In this document: positions 41,335-50,075 of the stretch, piece after piece
Layout of the letters: the number at the start of each line of letters is the position of its first letter
How positions within the stretch are numbered: position 1 is the first letter of the stretch
Assembly (NCBI RefSeq): GCF_016758195.1
Contig: NZ_QYAC01000009.1
Coordinates: 62,001 to 126,000, forward strand
Source of the DNA: Leucobacter chromiireducens subsp. solipictus
GTDB lineage: Bacteria; Actinomycetota; Actinomycetes; Actinomycetales; Microbacteriaceae
Direction: 5' to 3'
DNA: 64,000 nt
The notes under the pieces: model-generated
Database searches by the model: none
Told to the model about the DNA's origin: nothing
The model's input: the letters and a program-made list of their open reading frames with translations, nothing else
Made by a program: the position numbers and the translations under genes

Positions 41335-42183
41335 CTACGCCTCCGCGCCGGTATCGGCGGAGAGCGTGCCGTAGGCCGCGGCCGCGAGGCGGTCCCCGAT
41401 GACGGGGAACTCGCCCCGTACCGCGGTGACCAGCGCGGGATCCACGTCGACCACGACCACCTCTTCGGCGTCGCCGCACTCGGCGAGCACGCGGCCCGCG
41501 GGATCCACGATCCGGCTGTGCCCGCCGAGTTCGACGCCACCCTGCACGCCGCAGGCATTGACGGCGACGACCCACAGCTGATGCTCGATCGCGCGCGCTT
41601 GGGTGAGTACTCGCCAGTGCTCCCGCCGCGCGGCCGGCCACGCGGCGGGCACGATCACGGCCTCGGCACCCCGCACGCTCATCTCCTGCCAGAGCCCCGG
41701 GAAGCGCAGGTCGTAGCAGGTGATGCTCGCTGTCGCGCCGAGCGGGCTCGGGGCGACGCTCAGCGTCGATCCGGCGGTCAACAGTTCCGCTTCGAGCGAC
41801 TGGTAGCCGAAGACGTGGATCTTCCGGTACGTCTGCGTGATCTTGCCGTCCGCCCCCACGAGCACCGCGGTGTTGTGGAGCGTGCCCTCGGGGCTGCGCT
41901 CCACGATGCTGCCGAGGTGGATCGCCGCCCCCAGCTCGCGCGCGAGGCGGCGGATCATGGTGACCGTGGGGCCGTCCAGAGTCTCTGCCAGCTCGGCGTA
42001 GCGCTCGAACGCGAAGTAGCCCGCGCTCCACAGCTCGGGCAGCACGTAGAGATCCGCGCCAGGGTGCTGGCGCAGGAGCTCCGCGACGCGGTCGATGCGC
42101 GCCTCCCGGGATTCGTGCTCGGGGCTCGCGACCTGGACGAGGGCGATCCGGCGTGCAGGGGACTGAGACGAGACGGAGACCAT
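41335..42183 (-). CDS. Carbon-nitrogen hydrolase (nitrilase superfamily)
   Basis: 282 residues with the catalytic triad Glu (L-P-E-L-W), Lys (Y-R-K-I-H) and Cys (I-T-C-Y-D-L-R-F-P). It resembles the Nit/omega-amidase branch that hydrolyses small amides such as deaminated glutathione or 2-oxoglutaramate; which is unknown. ATG 42183 follows a TATGGT box by 6 nt (leaderless). Convergent with CapA, 10 nt apart; divergent from the DUF4916 gene. Confidence 0.9.
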   Translation of the reverse strand: MVSVSSQSPARRIALVQVASPEHESREARIDRVAELLRQHPGADLYVLPELWSAGYFAFERYAELAETLDGPTVTMIRRLARELGAAIHLGSIVERSPEGTLHNTAVLVGADGKITQTYRKIHVFGYQSLEAELLTAGSTLSVAPSPLGATASITCYDLRFPGLWQEMSVRGAEAVIVPAAWPAARREHWRVLTQARAIEHQLWVVAVNACGVQGGVELGGHSRIVDPAGRVLAECGDAEEVVVVDVDPALVTAVRGEFPVIGDRLAAAAYGTLSADTGAEA

Positions 42184-42243
42184 GCCCCCACCATACTCAG
42201 CACTGAGCGGCGGATCCACGGAAACATACGGCAGAATGGCACC

Positions 42244-42819
42244 ATGAGCATCGACACCGCCGAACTGCCTGAGCCCGAGGGTCCCGAGGATCGGCCCGCA
42301 CCGGCCGGGAATCCCGGCTGGCTCAGTCAGGACGAGCTCGACTTTGTGCGCGGCCGCTTGCCGATCCTGTACGTCGAGGCGGTGCCGGTGCGACTCGACG
42401 GGCTCGGTCAGGTCACCGAGGTCGGCCTGCTGCTGCGGAGCACCCCGGAGGGGCGCATGACCCGCGCGTTCGTGTCGGGGCGCGTCCGCTTCGGCGAGCC
42501 CCTGCGCGAGGCCCTGTTCCGTCACTTGGAGGACGATCTCGGGCCGATGGCGTTCCCGCAGATGCCGACCGAGCTGCGGCCGGTACAGGTGGCTGAGTAT
42601 TTCCCGATGCCCGGGATTTCCGCATTCGTCGACGAGCGCCAGCACGCGGTGTCGCTCGTGTACGTGGTGCCCGTGACCGGGACGTGCAATCCGCGCCAGG
42701 ACGCGCTCGAGGTGACGTGGATGTCGCCGGAGGAAGCGCTCTCCCCGGACACCCTCGACGAGTTCATCGGTGGTCGCGGCGCGCTGCTGCGCCAGGCCCT
42801 CGCGGGGGTGGGCTGCTAG
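42244..42819 (+). CDS. DUF4916 / Nudix-like protein
   Basis: 191 residues. G-W-L-S-Q-D-E-L-D-F-V-R-G-R-L-P-I near the start, R-F-G-E-P-L-R-E-A-L-F-R-H-L, and V-A-E-Y-F-P-M-P-G are typical of the actinobacterial DUF4916 (NUDIX-fold) family; a classical Nudix box is not complete. A CAGAAT box lies 6 nt before the ATG. Stop TAG overlaps the SprT stop within CTAG. Confidence 0.83.
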   Translation: MSIDTAELPEPEGPEDRPAPAGNPGWLSQDELDFVRGRLPILYVEAVPVRLDGLGQVTEVGLLLRSTPEGRMTRAFVSGRVRFGEPLREALFRHLEDDLGPMAFPQMPTELRPVQVAEYFPMPGISAFVDERQHAVSLVYVVPVTGTCNPRQDALEVTWMSPEEALSPDTLDEFIGGRGALLRQALAGVGC

Positions 42820-43265
42820 CGCCGCTGCCAGCTGATCGCGTGCCGAGCCGAGTACCCCCGCGCGCACTTCGCGCAGGAACTCGCGCGGGTGGGGGCCCGG
42901 AACCGGTAGTGTTCGTGCCCCGCGGGGCAGCGCCCGATCCAGGGGGCGCTCTCGTGGGCGATCTCGCCGGTGTGCGTGCGGCCGCCGACGTACCCGAGCT
43001 CGGCGGCGACGCGTTTCCACGCGGGGCCGTGCCCCGCGGCGGATCCTGCGATCGCGTGGGCGACCTCGTGCAGCAGGACCTGATGGATCTCGTCGTCGTC
43101 GAACTTCTCGGCAAGGTATCGGGAGACGGTGATCCGGTGCTCCGTATAGTTACACAGCCCGGCCCGGCGCTTGGCCCGGTCGAAGCCGAAGCTCCAGACC
43201 GCTGGATCGAGGTGGAGGCGGATCAGGGCGTCCGCCCACACGCGCACCCGCGCGAGTTCAGCCAC
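42816..43265 (-). CDS. SprT-like zinc metalloprotease domain protein
   Basis: 149 residues. Zincin motif H-E-V-A-H in V-L-L-H-E-V-A-H-A-I-A-G, third ligand in H-G-P-A-W, and a C-terminal zinc-ribbon-like part with C-P-A-G-H and C-A-K-C. SprT/Spartan-like domains process DNA-protein crosslinks in eukaryotes; bacterial function is open. GTG 43265 overlaps the spermidine-synthase-like stop by 8 nt (GTGGCTGA), so the two are coupled. Confidence 0.87.
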   Translation of the reverse strand: MAELARVRVWADALIRLHLDPAVWSFGFDRAKRRAGLCNYTEHRITVSRYLAEKFDDDEIHQVLLHEVAHAIAGSAAGHGPAWKRVAAELGYVGGRTHTGEIAHESAPWIGRCPAGHEHYRFRAPTRASSCAKCARGYSARHAISWQRR

Positions 43266-44112
43266 GCTCGAACAGCTCCCGAGCGGGCGCGGGGGAGTCG
43301 ACCGCGGTCGCGTCGGTGACGGCGCGAGATCCGCGCGTGAGCTCCGCGAACTCCCGGCCGACGAGCATGCGTGCCGGATGGGGGCCGCCCGCGAGCAGAC
43401 GCGGCAGCCAGTCGAGCGACTCCAGATCGTCGTCGGACGCGACAAACACGACGTTCCCGAAGCGCCGGCCCTTGATCACCTGCGGCTCCGCGATCGCGGC
43501 GACCGAGCCGAAGAGCTGGTCCAGTGTGGCGGCCTGGCCGCGCACAAACGGGAGCCCCGCGCCATCGGCGGCGTTGACGACCACGAGCCCGCCGGGCGCG
43601 AGGAGCGGGCGGATCAGCTCGTAGAACTCGACACTGGAAACGTGGGCGGGCGTCTGCGCGCCCGCGAAGATGTCGACCACCACGAGGTCCATCGCGCCGC
43701 GCATCCCGTCCGGCAGCTTCCCGAGCACCGCCCGGGCGTCGCCGCGGCGCACGCGGATGCTGGCGCGCTTCGGCAGCGGGGCCGCCGCGCGCACGAGGTC
43801 GACGAGATCGCCCTCGAGTTCGACGATCTGCTGTCGGCTCCCGGGCCGTGTGGCCTCCACGTAGCGAGGGAGCGTGAACGCGCCGCCGCCCAGGTGCAGC
43901 GCGGAGATCGGCTGCCCCGGTGCACGGAACAGGTCGATGACGTGGCCGATCCGGCGGATGTATTCGAAGAATAGCTCGCTCGGATCGCTCAGGTGCACGT
44001 GCGATTGGGGGGTGCCGTCCACCAGCAGCTGGATCGCGCCGGGAACCCAGCGATCCACCTCAAACTCGGCGGTCAGGCCGGAGCTGAGGGTAATCGGCTC
44101 GGGGAGATTCAC
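43258..44112 (-). CDS. Spermidine synthase-like methyltransferase-fold protein
   Basis: 284 residues with the SpeE/Rossmann fold: A-L-H-L-G-G-G-A-F-T-L-P-R (cofactor loop), V-E-L-E-G-D-L-V, R-R-G-D-A-R, and D-L-V-V-V-D-I-F-A-G-A. The canonical G-G-G-D-G and D-A-Y/F-D residues of polyamine transferases are altered, so a different substrate is likely, as for many actinobacterial homologues. GTG start with a TAGGGC box 6 nt upstream. Coupled with SprT downstream. Confidence 0.82.
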   Translation of the reverse strand: MNLPEPITLSSGLTAEFEVDRWVPGAIQLLVDGTPQSHVHLSDPSELFFEYIRRIGHVIDLFRAPGQPISALHLGGGAFTLPRYVEATRPGSRQQIVELEGDLVDLVRAAAPLPKRASIRVRRGDARAVLGKLPDGMRGAMDLVVVDIFAGAQTPAHVSSVEFYELIRPLLAPGGLVVVNAADGAGLPFVRGQAATLDQLFGSVAAIAEPQVIKGRRFGNVVFVASDDDLESLDWLPRLLAGGPHPARMLVGREFAELTRGSRAVTDATAVDSPAPARELFERG

Positions 44113-44121
44113 GCCCGCGCC

Positions 44122-44433
44122 CTAGCCGCGTGCCAGGCCGAGCTCGTCGATCTTGCGCTGCAGATCCGCGTTCGAGGGCTCGACCTGGTGGCTCCGGTCG
44201 GGATAGAGAATCACCGGGATGTTGGTGCGCCCACTGATGTCTTTCGCGACGTCCGCGGCGGCCGGATCCTGCACGAGGTCGACGTAGCGGTACTGCACGC
44301 CGGCACGATCGAACACGAGCTTCGCACGGCGGCAGTCGCCGCACCAGTCCGCGCCGAACATGACGGTTTCCGTGGCCGCGTCGGTCTCCGCGGGAGCCGG
44401 CTCGGTGGGCGTAGAATCAGCGATTTCGGTCAT
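44122..44433 (-). CDS. Glutaredoxin-like protein (mycoredoxin type)
   Basis: 103 residues. Redox centre W30-C31-G-D-C34-R-R-A-K and the T-N-I-P-V-I cis-Pro region match the actinobacterial glutaredoxin/mycoredoxin group, which reduces mycothiol mixed disulfides; mtr at 36328 would regenerate mycothiol. The N-terminus is an acidic Thr/Pro/Ala stretch. A TATCAT box lies 6 nt before ATG 44433, overlapping the end of the PAP2 gene. Confidence 0.85.
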   Translation of the reverse strand: MTEIADSTPTEPAPAETDAATETVMFGADWCGDCRRAKLVFDRAGVQYRYVDLVQDPAAADVAKDISGRTNIPVILYPDRSHQVEPSNADLQRKIDELGLARG

Positions 44434-44437
44434 GCCG

Positions 44438-45148
44438 TCATGATACGCCGCGGGCAGGCGGTGCGGATCCCGCCCGCCGCGAACTGTGGATATCTCGGAA
44501 CCAGAAGCGCCGGGAGAGCACCGCGACGCACACGCCGAGCAGCGCCCCCGCGGTGACATCGGTGGCCCAGTGGACGTGGAGCGCGGTCCGGCTCCACATC
44601 ATGAGCGCGATCCACGCGATGGCCAGGGCCCACGCCCAGCGCGCGGCGGCGCGGGGCAGCTCGTCCGCGGCGGACACCACGAGGGCGAGCGATACGACGA
44701 GCGCGGCCGCCCCGAGCGAGTGACCCGACGGGAACGAGCTCCCGGACGAGGAATATAGCTGATCCCAGGGGCGCGGCCGCAGCACCACGGCCTTGAGGAG
44801 CTCGGATATTCCGACGCCGAGCACCATCGCCGTGGCGACGGCCGCCGCGTCGCGGGGCCGGCGGAGCGCGAGCAACAGTGCGATTGCGATCGCGGCACAG
44901 GCGGCCGCCCCGATACCGCCGCCGATTTCGGCCGCGAAGACGGACACGGCAAACGGGGCCGACCCGCGGCTGAGCCCGGCGACCCCGTGCCACCACTCGT
45001 CGGGGCCGAGTGCCCCGATCGGGCCCGGCAGGATGAACCGCATGAGGAGCCCTGCGGCCACCACCACGGCGATTCCCGCGATGGCCCAGGGGGTCGCGGC
45101 GCGCACGCGTGCTGCAGTGCGCGTGCTGGGGGAAACGTGCGGTGCCAT
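44438..45148 (-). CDS. PAP2-family phosphatase, membrane bound
   Basis: 236 residues, about six membrane helices. The three acid-phosphatase motifs are K-A-V-V-L-R-P-R-P, S-F-P-S-G-H-S and S-R-T-A-L-H-V-H-W-A-T-D. It probably dephosphorylates a lipid such as undecaprenyl diphosphate or phosphatidic acid. ATG 45148 follows TATCGT by 6 nt (leaderless). 4 nt before the glutaredoxin start. Confidence 0.9.
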   Translation of the reverse strand: MAPHVSPSTRTAARVRAATPWAIAGIAVVVAAGLLMRFILPGPIGALGPDEWWHGVAGLSRGSAPFAVSVFAAEIGGGIGAAACAAIAIALLLALRRPRDAAAVATAMVLGVGISELLKAVVLRPRPWDQLYSSSGSSFPSGHSLGAAALVVSLALVVSAADELPRAAARWAWALAIAWIALMMWSRTALHVHWATDVTAGALLGVCVAVLSRRFWFRDIHSSRRAGSAPPARGVS

Positions 45149-45173
45149 TTCCCCACGATAGCCGGAGCGCGGT

Positions 45174-46241
45174 CTAGGTTCCGGGGAAATTCGTGTGGGG
45201 TGCCGGCGGGGTGACAAAGGGATCGGCGAGCTGGGACGCGGGGACGCCGGCGATCCTGGCGGCCGCGTAGCCATTCAGCGTCGTCCACAGCCAGTCCTCC
45301 CGGAAACGCGCATCGACGTAGAGCAGCCCGATTGCGGTGTTGGCGACCATCGCCCCGAACGCGCCGACCGCGAAGACCGGCACGCTCCCGATGATTCCGG
45401 GAAGCAGCGCTGCGGTCATGTCTGCGGGACTCGTGGGGGAGGAAAGCACGCCGACGACCACGATGATGAACATGAGGACCGCGCCGACGACGCCACAGGC
45501 CAGGCTGATCACCAGTTGAGTGCCAGCGATCCGCCAGACGCGTCCCCGAGTCAGCTCCCACGAGCGGCGAAGCGCGTGACGCACGGTGGTCCTCTCGAAC
45601 ACGACGACGCCCGAGGCGAGCTGCAGCCGGAACGTGAGCCACAGGAAGGGAACGCCCAGCCCGGCGGCGATCACGAAGGACACCGGCACCGCGATGACCG
45701 CGGCGAGCATCGCATTCGCGGAGCTGAACAGGGCCATGAACGCCAGCGCCATGACGCCCGTGACCAGGATCGCGAACGCCACACCCGCGCCGAAGAACAC
45801 GAGGTTGACCAGCAGGAGCCGCGTCCCGGAAACCCGCAGCAGCCGCCAGAGCTCGGCGCTCGTGGCGCGATCGCCCAGCAGGGCCACACGCAGATGATGC
45901 AGGGCGAACCCCTGGGCGATCACCTGCGCGCCGAGGGCGGCGATGAGCTGCAGGAGGAGGGCTCCCAGGTAGGGTCCGACGAGGGAACCGTCGATCCCGC
46001 CCGGGCTCATCCCATCGAGCCCCGCTGCCGATTGGGCGAGCGCGGCGAGAGTTCCAGCGCCGAGGTTCACCGCCCACACGATCACACCAGCCACGGCGAG
46101 CAACGGCACGGGGTTCTTCCAGACGAGAGAGAACGACTGCCCCAGAACCGCGCCGAAATCGAGGGGATTGAACCGGGCGGGCTGGGACGGTCCGGGGAGC
46201 CGGTGTTCCGGCTCGGGAACCTCGGAACGGGCGTCGGTCAC
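45174..46241 (-). CDS. Hypothetical multi-pass membrane protein
   Basis: 355 residues. A Pro-rich cytoplasmic N-terminus is followed by six or more hydrophobic helices from about residue 40. F-N-P-L-D-F-G-A-V-L-G-Q-S-F and A-L-R-R-S-W-E-L-T-R-G-R-V-W-R are features of the glycerophosphoryl-diester-phosphodiesterase membrane-domain-like family common in actinobacteria, with no catalytic domain. Function unknown. GTG 46241 has GAGGAGG at -16 and AGGA directly before it. Divergent from rpoB. Confidence 0.8.
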   Translation of the reverse strand: MTDARSEVPEPEHRLPGPSQPARFNPLDFGAVLGQSFSLVWKNPVPLLAVAGVIVWAVNLGAGTLAALAQSAAGLDGMSPGGIDGSLVGPYLGALLLQLIAALGAQVIAQGFALHHLRVALLGDRATSAELWRLLRVSGTRLLLVNLVFFGAGVAFAILVTGVMALAFMALFSSANAMLAAVIAVPVSFVIAAGLGVPFLWLTFRLQLASGVVVFERTTVRHALRRSWELTRGRVWRIAGTQLVISLACGVVGAVLMFIIVVVGVLSSPTSPADMTAALLPGIIGSVPVFAVGAFGAMVANTAIGLLYVDARFREDWLWTTLNGYAAARIAGVPASQLADPFVTPPAPHTNFPGT

Positions 46242-46353
46242 TCCTGCGATACCTCCTCGACACGTCGGCTGCGGCCCTTCCAGCCTGTCAGGGGTGCGGG
46301 ACCCGCACAAGGGAGTGCGGCGTCGGGGGTGTGAAAGAACATCTGATCTGCGC

Positions 46354-46382
46354 TGGACATCGTTCTCGGGCGGTGGTAAAGT
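46354..46382 (+). promoter_or_regulatory. rpoB promoter
   Basis: -35 TGGACA (46354-46359), 17-nt spacer, -10 TAAAGT (46377-46382). It leaves an untranslated leader of about 150 nt before rpoB. The same TAAAGT -10 occurs upstream of rpsL. The rest of 46242-46542 shows no gene. Confidence 0.75.
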
Positions 46383-46542
46383 CGACAGTTGCACTACGGA
46401 CACTTGTGTGCCCGCAAATAGCGGTGGGCCCCGGGAGCTGGCGTGAAAACGCAGATGAGCCTCGAATTCGTGTTTCGGTAGCTACGCACACTCTCGCAAG
46501 ACCAGGTCAACCGGCCCGACGGGGCCCACGGAGGTAGTTTCC

Positions 46543-49500
46543 TTGGCTGCTGCGCGCAACGCATCGTCATCCACCCAACCGAAGAACGGCCGCGATCATC
46601 AGCGCCTGTCCTTCGCCAAAATTTCCGACACGCTGTCGGTGCCGAACCTGCTGGCACTGCAGCTCGAGAGCTTCGACTGGCTCGTCGGCAACGATGTCTG
46701 GAAGGAGCGCGTCGTCGAGGCTCAGGCCGCGGGACGCGACGACATCGCACTGAAGAGCGGTCTGGAGGAGATCTTCGACGAGATCTCCCCGATCGAGGAC
46801 AACGCTGGCACCATGCAGCTGTCCTTCGAGAACCCGATTCTCGACGAGCAGAAGTTCACCATCGAGGAGTGCAAGGAGCGCGGCAAGACGTACGCGGCTC
46901 CGCTGTACGTCGAGGCGGCGTTCTACAACACCGAGACGCAGGTGCTGAAGAGCCAGACGGTCTACATGGGCGATTTCCCCATCATGACCGACAAGGGCAC
47001 CTTCATCATCAACGGCACCGAGCGCGTCATCGTGTCGCAGCTGGTCCGGAGCCCGGGCGTCTACTTCGACCGCACCCAGGAGAAGACCTCCGATAAGGAC
47101 GTCTTCACCGCTCGCGTGATCCCGAGCCGCGGTGCGTGGCTCGAGTTCGAGGTCGACAAGCGCGACCAGGTCGGCGTGCGTATCGACCGCAAGCGTAAGC
47201 AGTCGGTCACGGTCTTCCTGAAGGCCCTCGGCATGACGAGCGAGGAGATCCTCGAGGAGTTCGCCGGTTACGAGTCGATCGCGCTCACCCTTGAAAAGGA
47301 CGGCATCCTCACGCAGGAGGAAGCGCTCAAGGACATCTACCGCAAGCAGCGTCCGGGCGAGCAGGTGGCGATCGAGGCCGCGCGCGCGCTCCTCGACAAC
47401 AGCTACTTCAACGAGAAGCGCTACGACCTCGCCAAGGTGGGTCGCTACAAGATCAACCGCAAGCTCGGCATCGACGCGCCGATCACCGACTCGGTGCTCT
47501 CGCTCGAGGACATCGTCGCGACGATCAAGTACCTCGTGGGCCTCCACGCCGGCACCGAGAAGCTCCCCGGCGTCCGCGACGGCGAGATCATCGACATCCG
47601 CCTGGACACCGACGATATCGACCACTTCGGGAACCGTCGTATCCGCGCCGTGGGCGAGCTCATCCAGAACCAGGTCCGCACGGGCCTGAGCCGCATGGAG
47701 CGCGTGGTCCGCGAGCGTATGACGACGCAGGACATCGAGGCGATCACGCCGAACACCCTGATCAACACGCGTCCCGTGTTGGCCGCGATCAAGGAGTTCT
47801 TCGGCACCTCGCAGCTGTCGCAGTTCATGGATCAGAACAACCCGCTCGCGGGTCTGACCAACAAGCGCCGTCTGTCCGCGCTGGGCCCGGGCGGTCTGTC
47901 CCGTGACCGCGCAGGCGTCGAGGTGCGAGACGTGCACCCCTCGCACTACGGCCGCATGTGCCCCATTGAGACCCCGGAAGGCCCGAACATTGGTCTGATC
48001 GGCGCGCTCGCAACCTTTGCGCGGATCAACGCGTTCGGCTTCATCGAGACGCCGTACCGCCGCGTCATCGAGGGCAAGGTCACGGACGAGGTCAACTACC
48101 TCACCGCGCACGAGGAGGACGAGTACCTCATCGCGCAGGCCGGGGCCCCGCTCACGAAGGACGGCAAGTTCTCCGAGAAGCAGGTCCTCGCCCGTCCCCG
48201 TGGCTCCGAGGTGGTCCTCGTCGACGCTGAGCGCGTCGACTACATGGACGTCTCGCCGCGCCAGATGGTGTCGGTCGCGACCTCGCTGATCCCGTTCCTC
48301 GAGCACGACGATGCAAACCGCGCCCTCATGGGTGCCAACATGCAGCGTCAGGCCGTGCCGCTCGTCCGCTCCGAGTCGCCCGTGGTGGGCACCGGTATGG
48401 AGGGGTACGCCGCCATCGACGCGGGCGACGTGGTCACCGCCGCGAAGTCCGGTGTGATCGCTGACGTTTCGGCTGACGTCGTCACCATCCAGGAGGATGA
48501 GGGCGGCACGAAGAGCTACTTCATGCGCAAGTTCGACCGCTCCAACCAGGGCACGAACTACAACCACCGCGTGATCGTCAAGGCCGGCGATCGCATCGAG
48601 GCCGGCGAGGTCATCGCCGACGGCCCCGCGACGGAGAACGGCGAGCTCGCGCTCGGCAAGAACCTCCTCGTGGCGTTCATGTCCTGGGAGGGTCATAACT
48701 TCGAGGACGCGATCATCCTGAGCCAGAACCTGGTGAAGGACGACACGCTCTCCTCGATCCACATCGAGGAATACGACATCGATGCCCGCGACACCAAGCT
48801 CGGCAAGGAGGAGATCACCCGTGATCTCCCCAACGCGAGCATGGAGGCGCTGAAGGACCTCGACGAGCGCGGCATCATCCGCATCGGCGCCGAGGTGTCG
48901 CCCGGCGACATCCTCGTCGGCAAGGTCACGCCGAAGGGCGAGACCGAGCTGTCGGCCGAGGAGCGCCTGCTCCGCGCGATCTTCAACGAGAAGAGCCGCG
49001 AGGTGCGCGACACGTCCCTGAAGGTGCCGCACGGCGTCTCGGGCACGGTCACGTCCGTCAAGGTCTTCGACGCGGAGAACGACAACGACGACGAGCTCGG
49101 CTCGGGCGTCAACCAGCGCGTCGTGGTCTACATCGCTCAGAAGCGTAAGATCACCGAGGGCGACAAGCTTGCCGGCCGTCACGGCAACAAGGGCGTCATC
49201 TCGAAGATCCTCCCGGTCGAGGACATGCCGTTCCTCGCGGACGGGACCCCGGTCGACGTGATCCTGAACCCGCTGGGCATCCCCGGTCGAATGAACTTCG
49301 GCCAGGTGCTCGAGGTCCACCTCGGCTGGATCGCGAAGCAGGGCTGGAAGGTCGAGGGGACGCCGGAGTGGGCTGCGAAGCTGTCGCAGCAGGCACTCGA
49401 GGCTGCCCCGAACACGAAGGTCGCGACCCCCGTGTTCGACGGTGCGTCCGAGGCGGAGATCGCCGGTCTGCTGGATTCCACGCTGGAGACCCGCGACGGT

Positions 49501-50040
49501 GAGCGCCTGATCGATTCGAGCGGCAAGACCCGCCTGTTCGACGGCCGTTCCGGCGAGCCCTACCCGTACCCGATCGCGGTCGGCTACATGTACATCCTGA
49601 AGCTGCACCACCTGGTCGACGACAAGATCCACGCGCGTTCGACCGGTCCGTACTCCATGATCACGCAGCAGCCGCTGGGTGGTAAGGCGCAGTTCGGCGG
49701 ACAGCGTTTCGGTGAGATGGAAGTGTGGGCGCTCGAGGCCTACGGCGCGGCATACGCGCTGCAGGAGCTCCTCACGGTCAAGTCCGACGACATCCTCGGC
49801 CGCGTGAAGGTCTACGAGGCGATCGTCCGCGGCGAGAACATCCCGGAGCCGGGTGTGCCCGAGTCGTTCCGCGTCCTGCTCAAGGAAATGCAGTCGCTCT
49901 GCCTGAACGTCGAGGTGCTCGGTGCGGACGGTAACGCCGTCAGCCTGCGTGACAACGATGACGAGGCCCACCGCACGGCAGAAGAACTGGGGATTAACCT
50001 CTCCAGCCGCTTCGAGACGTCGTCGATCGACGACATCTAA
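46543..50040 (+). CDS. rpoB: DNA-directed RNA polymerase beta subunit
   Basis: 1165 residues; TTG start with GGAGG 9 nt upstream. The rifampicin region is [13 protein letters not shown] then [15 protein letters not shown]. The position equal to E. coli His526 is Asn440 (codon AAC at 47860-47862), while Asp516 and Ser531 equivalents are unchanged. G-R-H-G-N-K-G (active-site switch region) and the C-terminal G-G-Q-R-F-G-E-M-E are intact. It is followed 35 nt later by rpoC. Confidence 0.98.
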   Translation: MAAARNASSSTQPKNGRDHQRLSFAKISDTLSVPNLLALQLESFDWLVGNDVWKERVVEAQAAGRDDIALKSGLEEIFDEISPIEDNAGTMQLSFENPILDEQKFTIEECKERGKTYAAPLYVEAAFYNTETQVLKSQTVYMGDFPIMTDKGTFIINGTERVIVSQLVRSPGVYFDRTQEKTSDKDVFTARVIPSRGAWLEFEVDKRDQVGVRIDRKRKQSVTVFLKALGMTSEEILEEFAGYESIALTLEKDGILTQEEALKDIYRKQRPGEQVAIEAARALLDNSYFNEKRYDLAKVGRYKINRKLGIDAPITDSVLSLEDIVATIKYLVGLHAGTEKLPGVRDGEIIDIRLDTDDIDHFGNRRIRAVGELIQNQVRTGLSRMERVVRERMTTQDIEAITPNTLINTRPVLAAIKEFFGTSQLSQFMDQNNPLAGLTNKRRLSALGPGGLSRDRAGVEVRDVHPSHYGRMCPIETPEGPNIGLIGALATFARINAFGFIETPYRRVIEGKVTDEVNYLTAHEEDEYLIAQAGAPLTKDGKFSEKQVLARPRGSEVVLVDAERVDYMDVSPRQMVSVATSLIPFLEHDDANRALMGANMQRQAVPLVRSESPVVGTGMEGYAAIDAGDVVTAAKSGVIADVSADVVTIQEDEGGTKSYFMRKFDRSNQGTNYNHRVIVKAGDRIEAGEVIADGPATENGELALGKNLLVAFMSWEGHNFEDAIILSQNLVKDDTLSSIHIEEYDIDARDTKLGKEEITRDLPNASMEALKDLDERGIIRIGAEVSPGDILVGKVTPKGETELSAEERLLRAIFNEKSREVRDTSLKVPHGVSGTVTSVKVFDAENDNDDELGSGVNQRVVVYIAQKRKITEGDKLAGRHGNKGVISKILPVEDMPFLADGTPVDVILNPLGIPGRMNFGQVLEVHLGWIAKQGWKVEGTPEWAAKLSQQALEAAPNTKVATPVFDGASEAEIAGLLDSTLETRDGERLIDSSGKTRLFDGRSGEPYPYPIAVGYMYILKLHHLVDDKIHARSTGPYSMITQQPLGGKAQFGGQRFGEMEVWALEAYGAAYALQELLTVKSDDILGRVKVYEAIVRGENIPEPGVPESFRVLLKEMQSLCLNVEVLGADGNAVSLRDNDDEAHRTAEELGINLSSRFETSSIDDI

Positions 50041-50075
50041 GCCGCCCCAGACGTTTAGCTACCAAGGAGAACATT

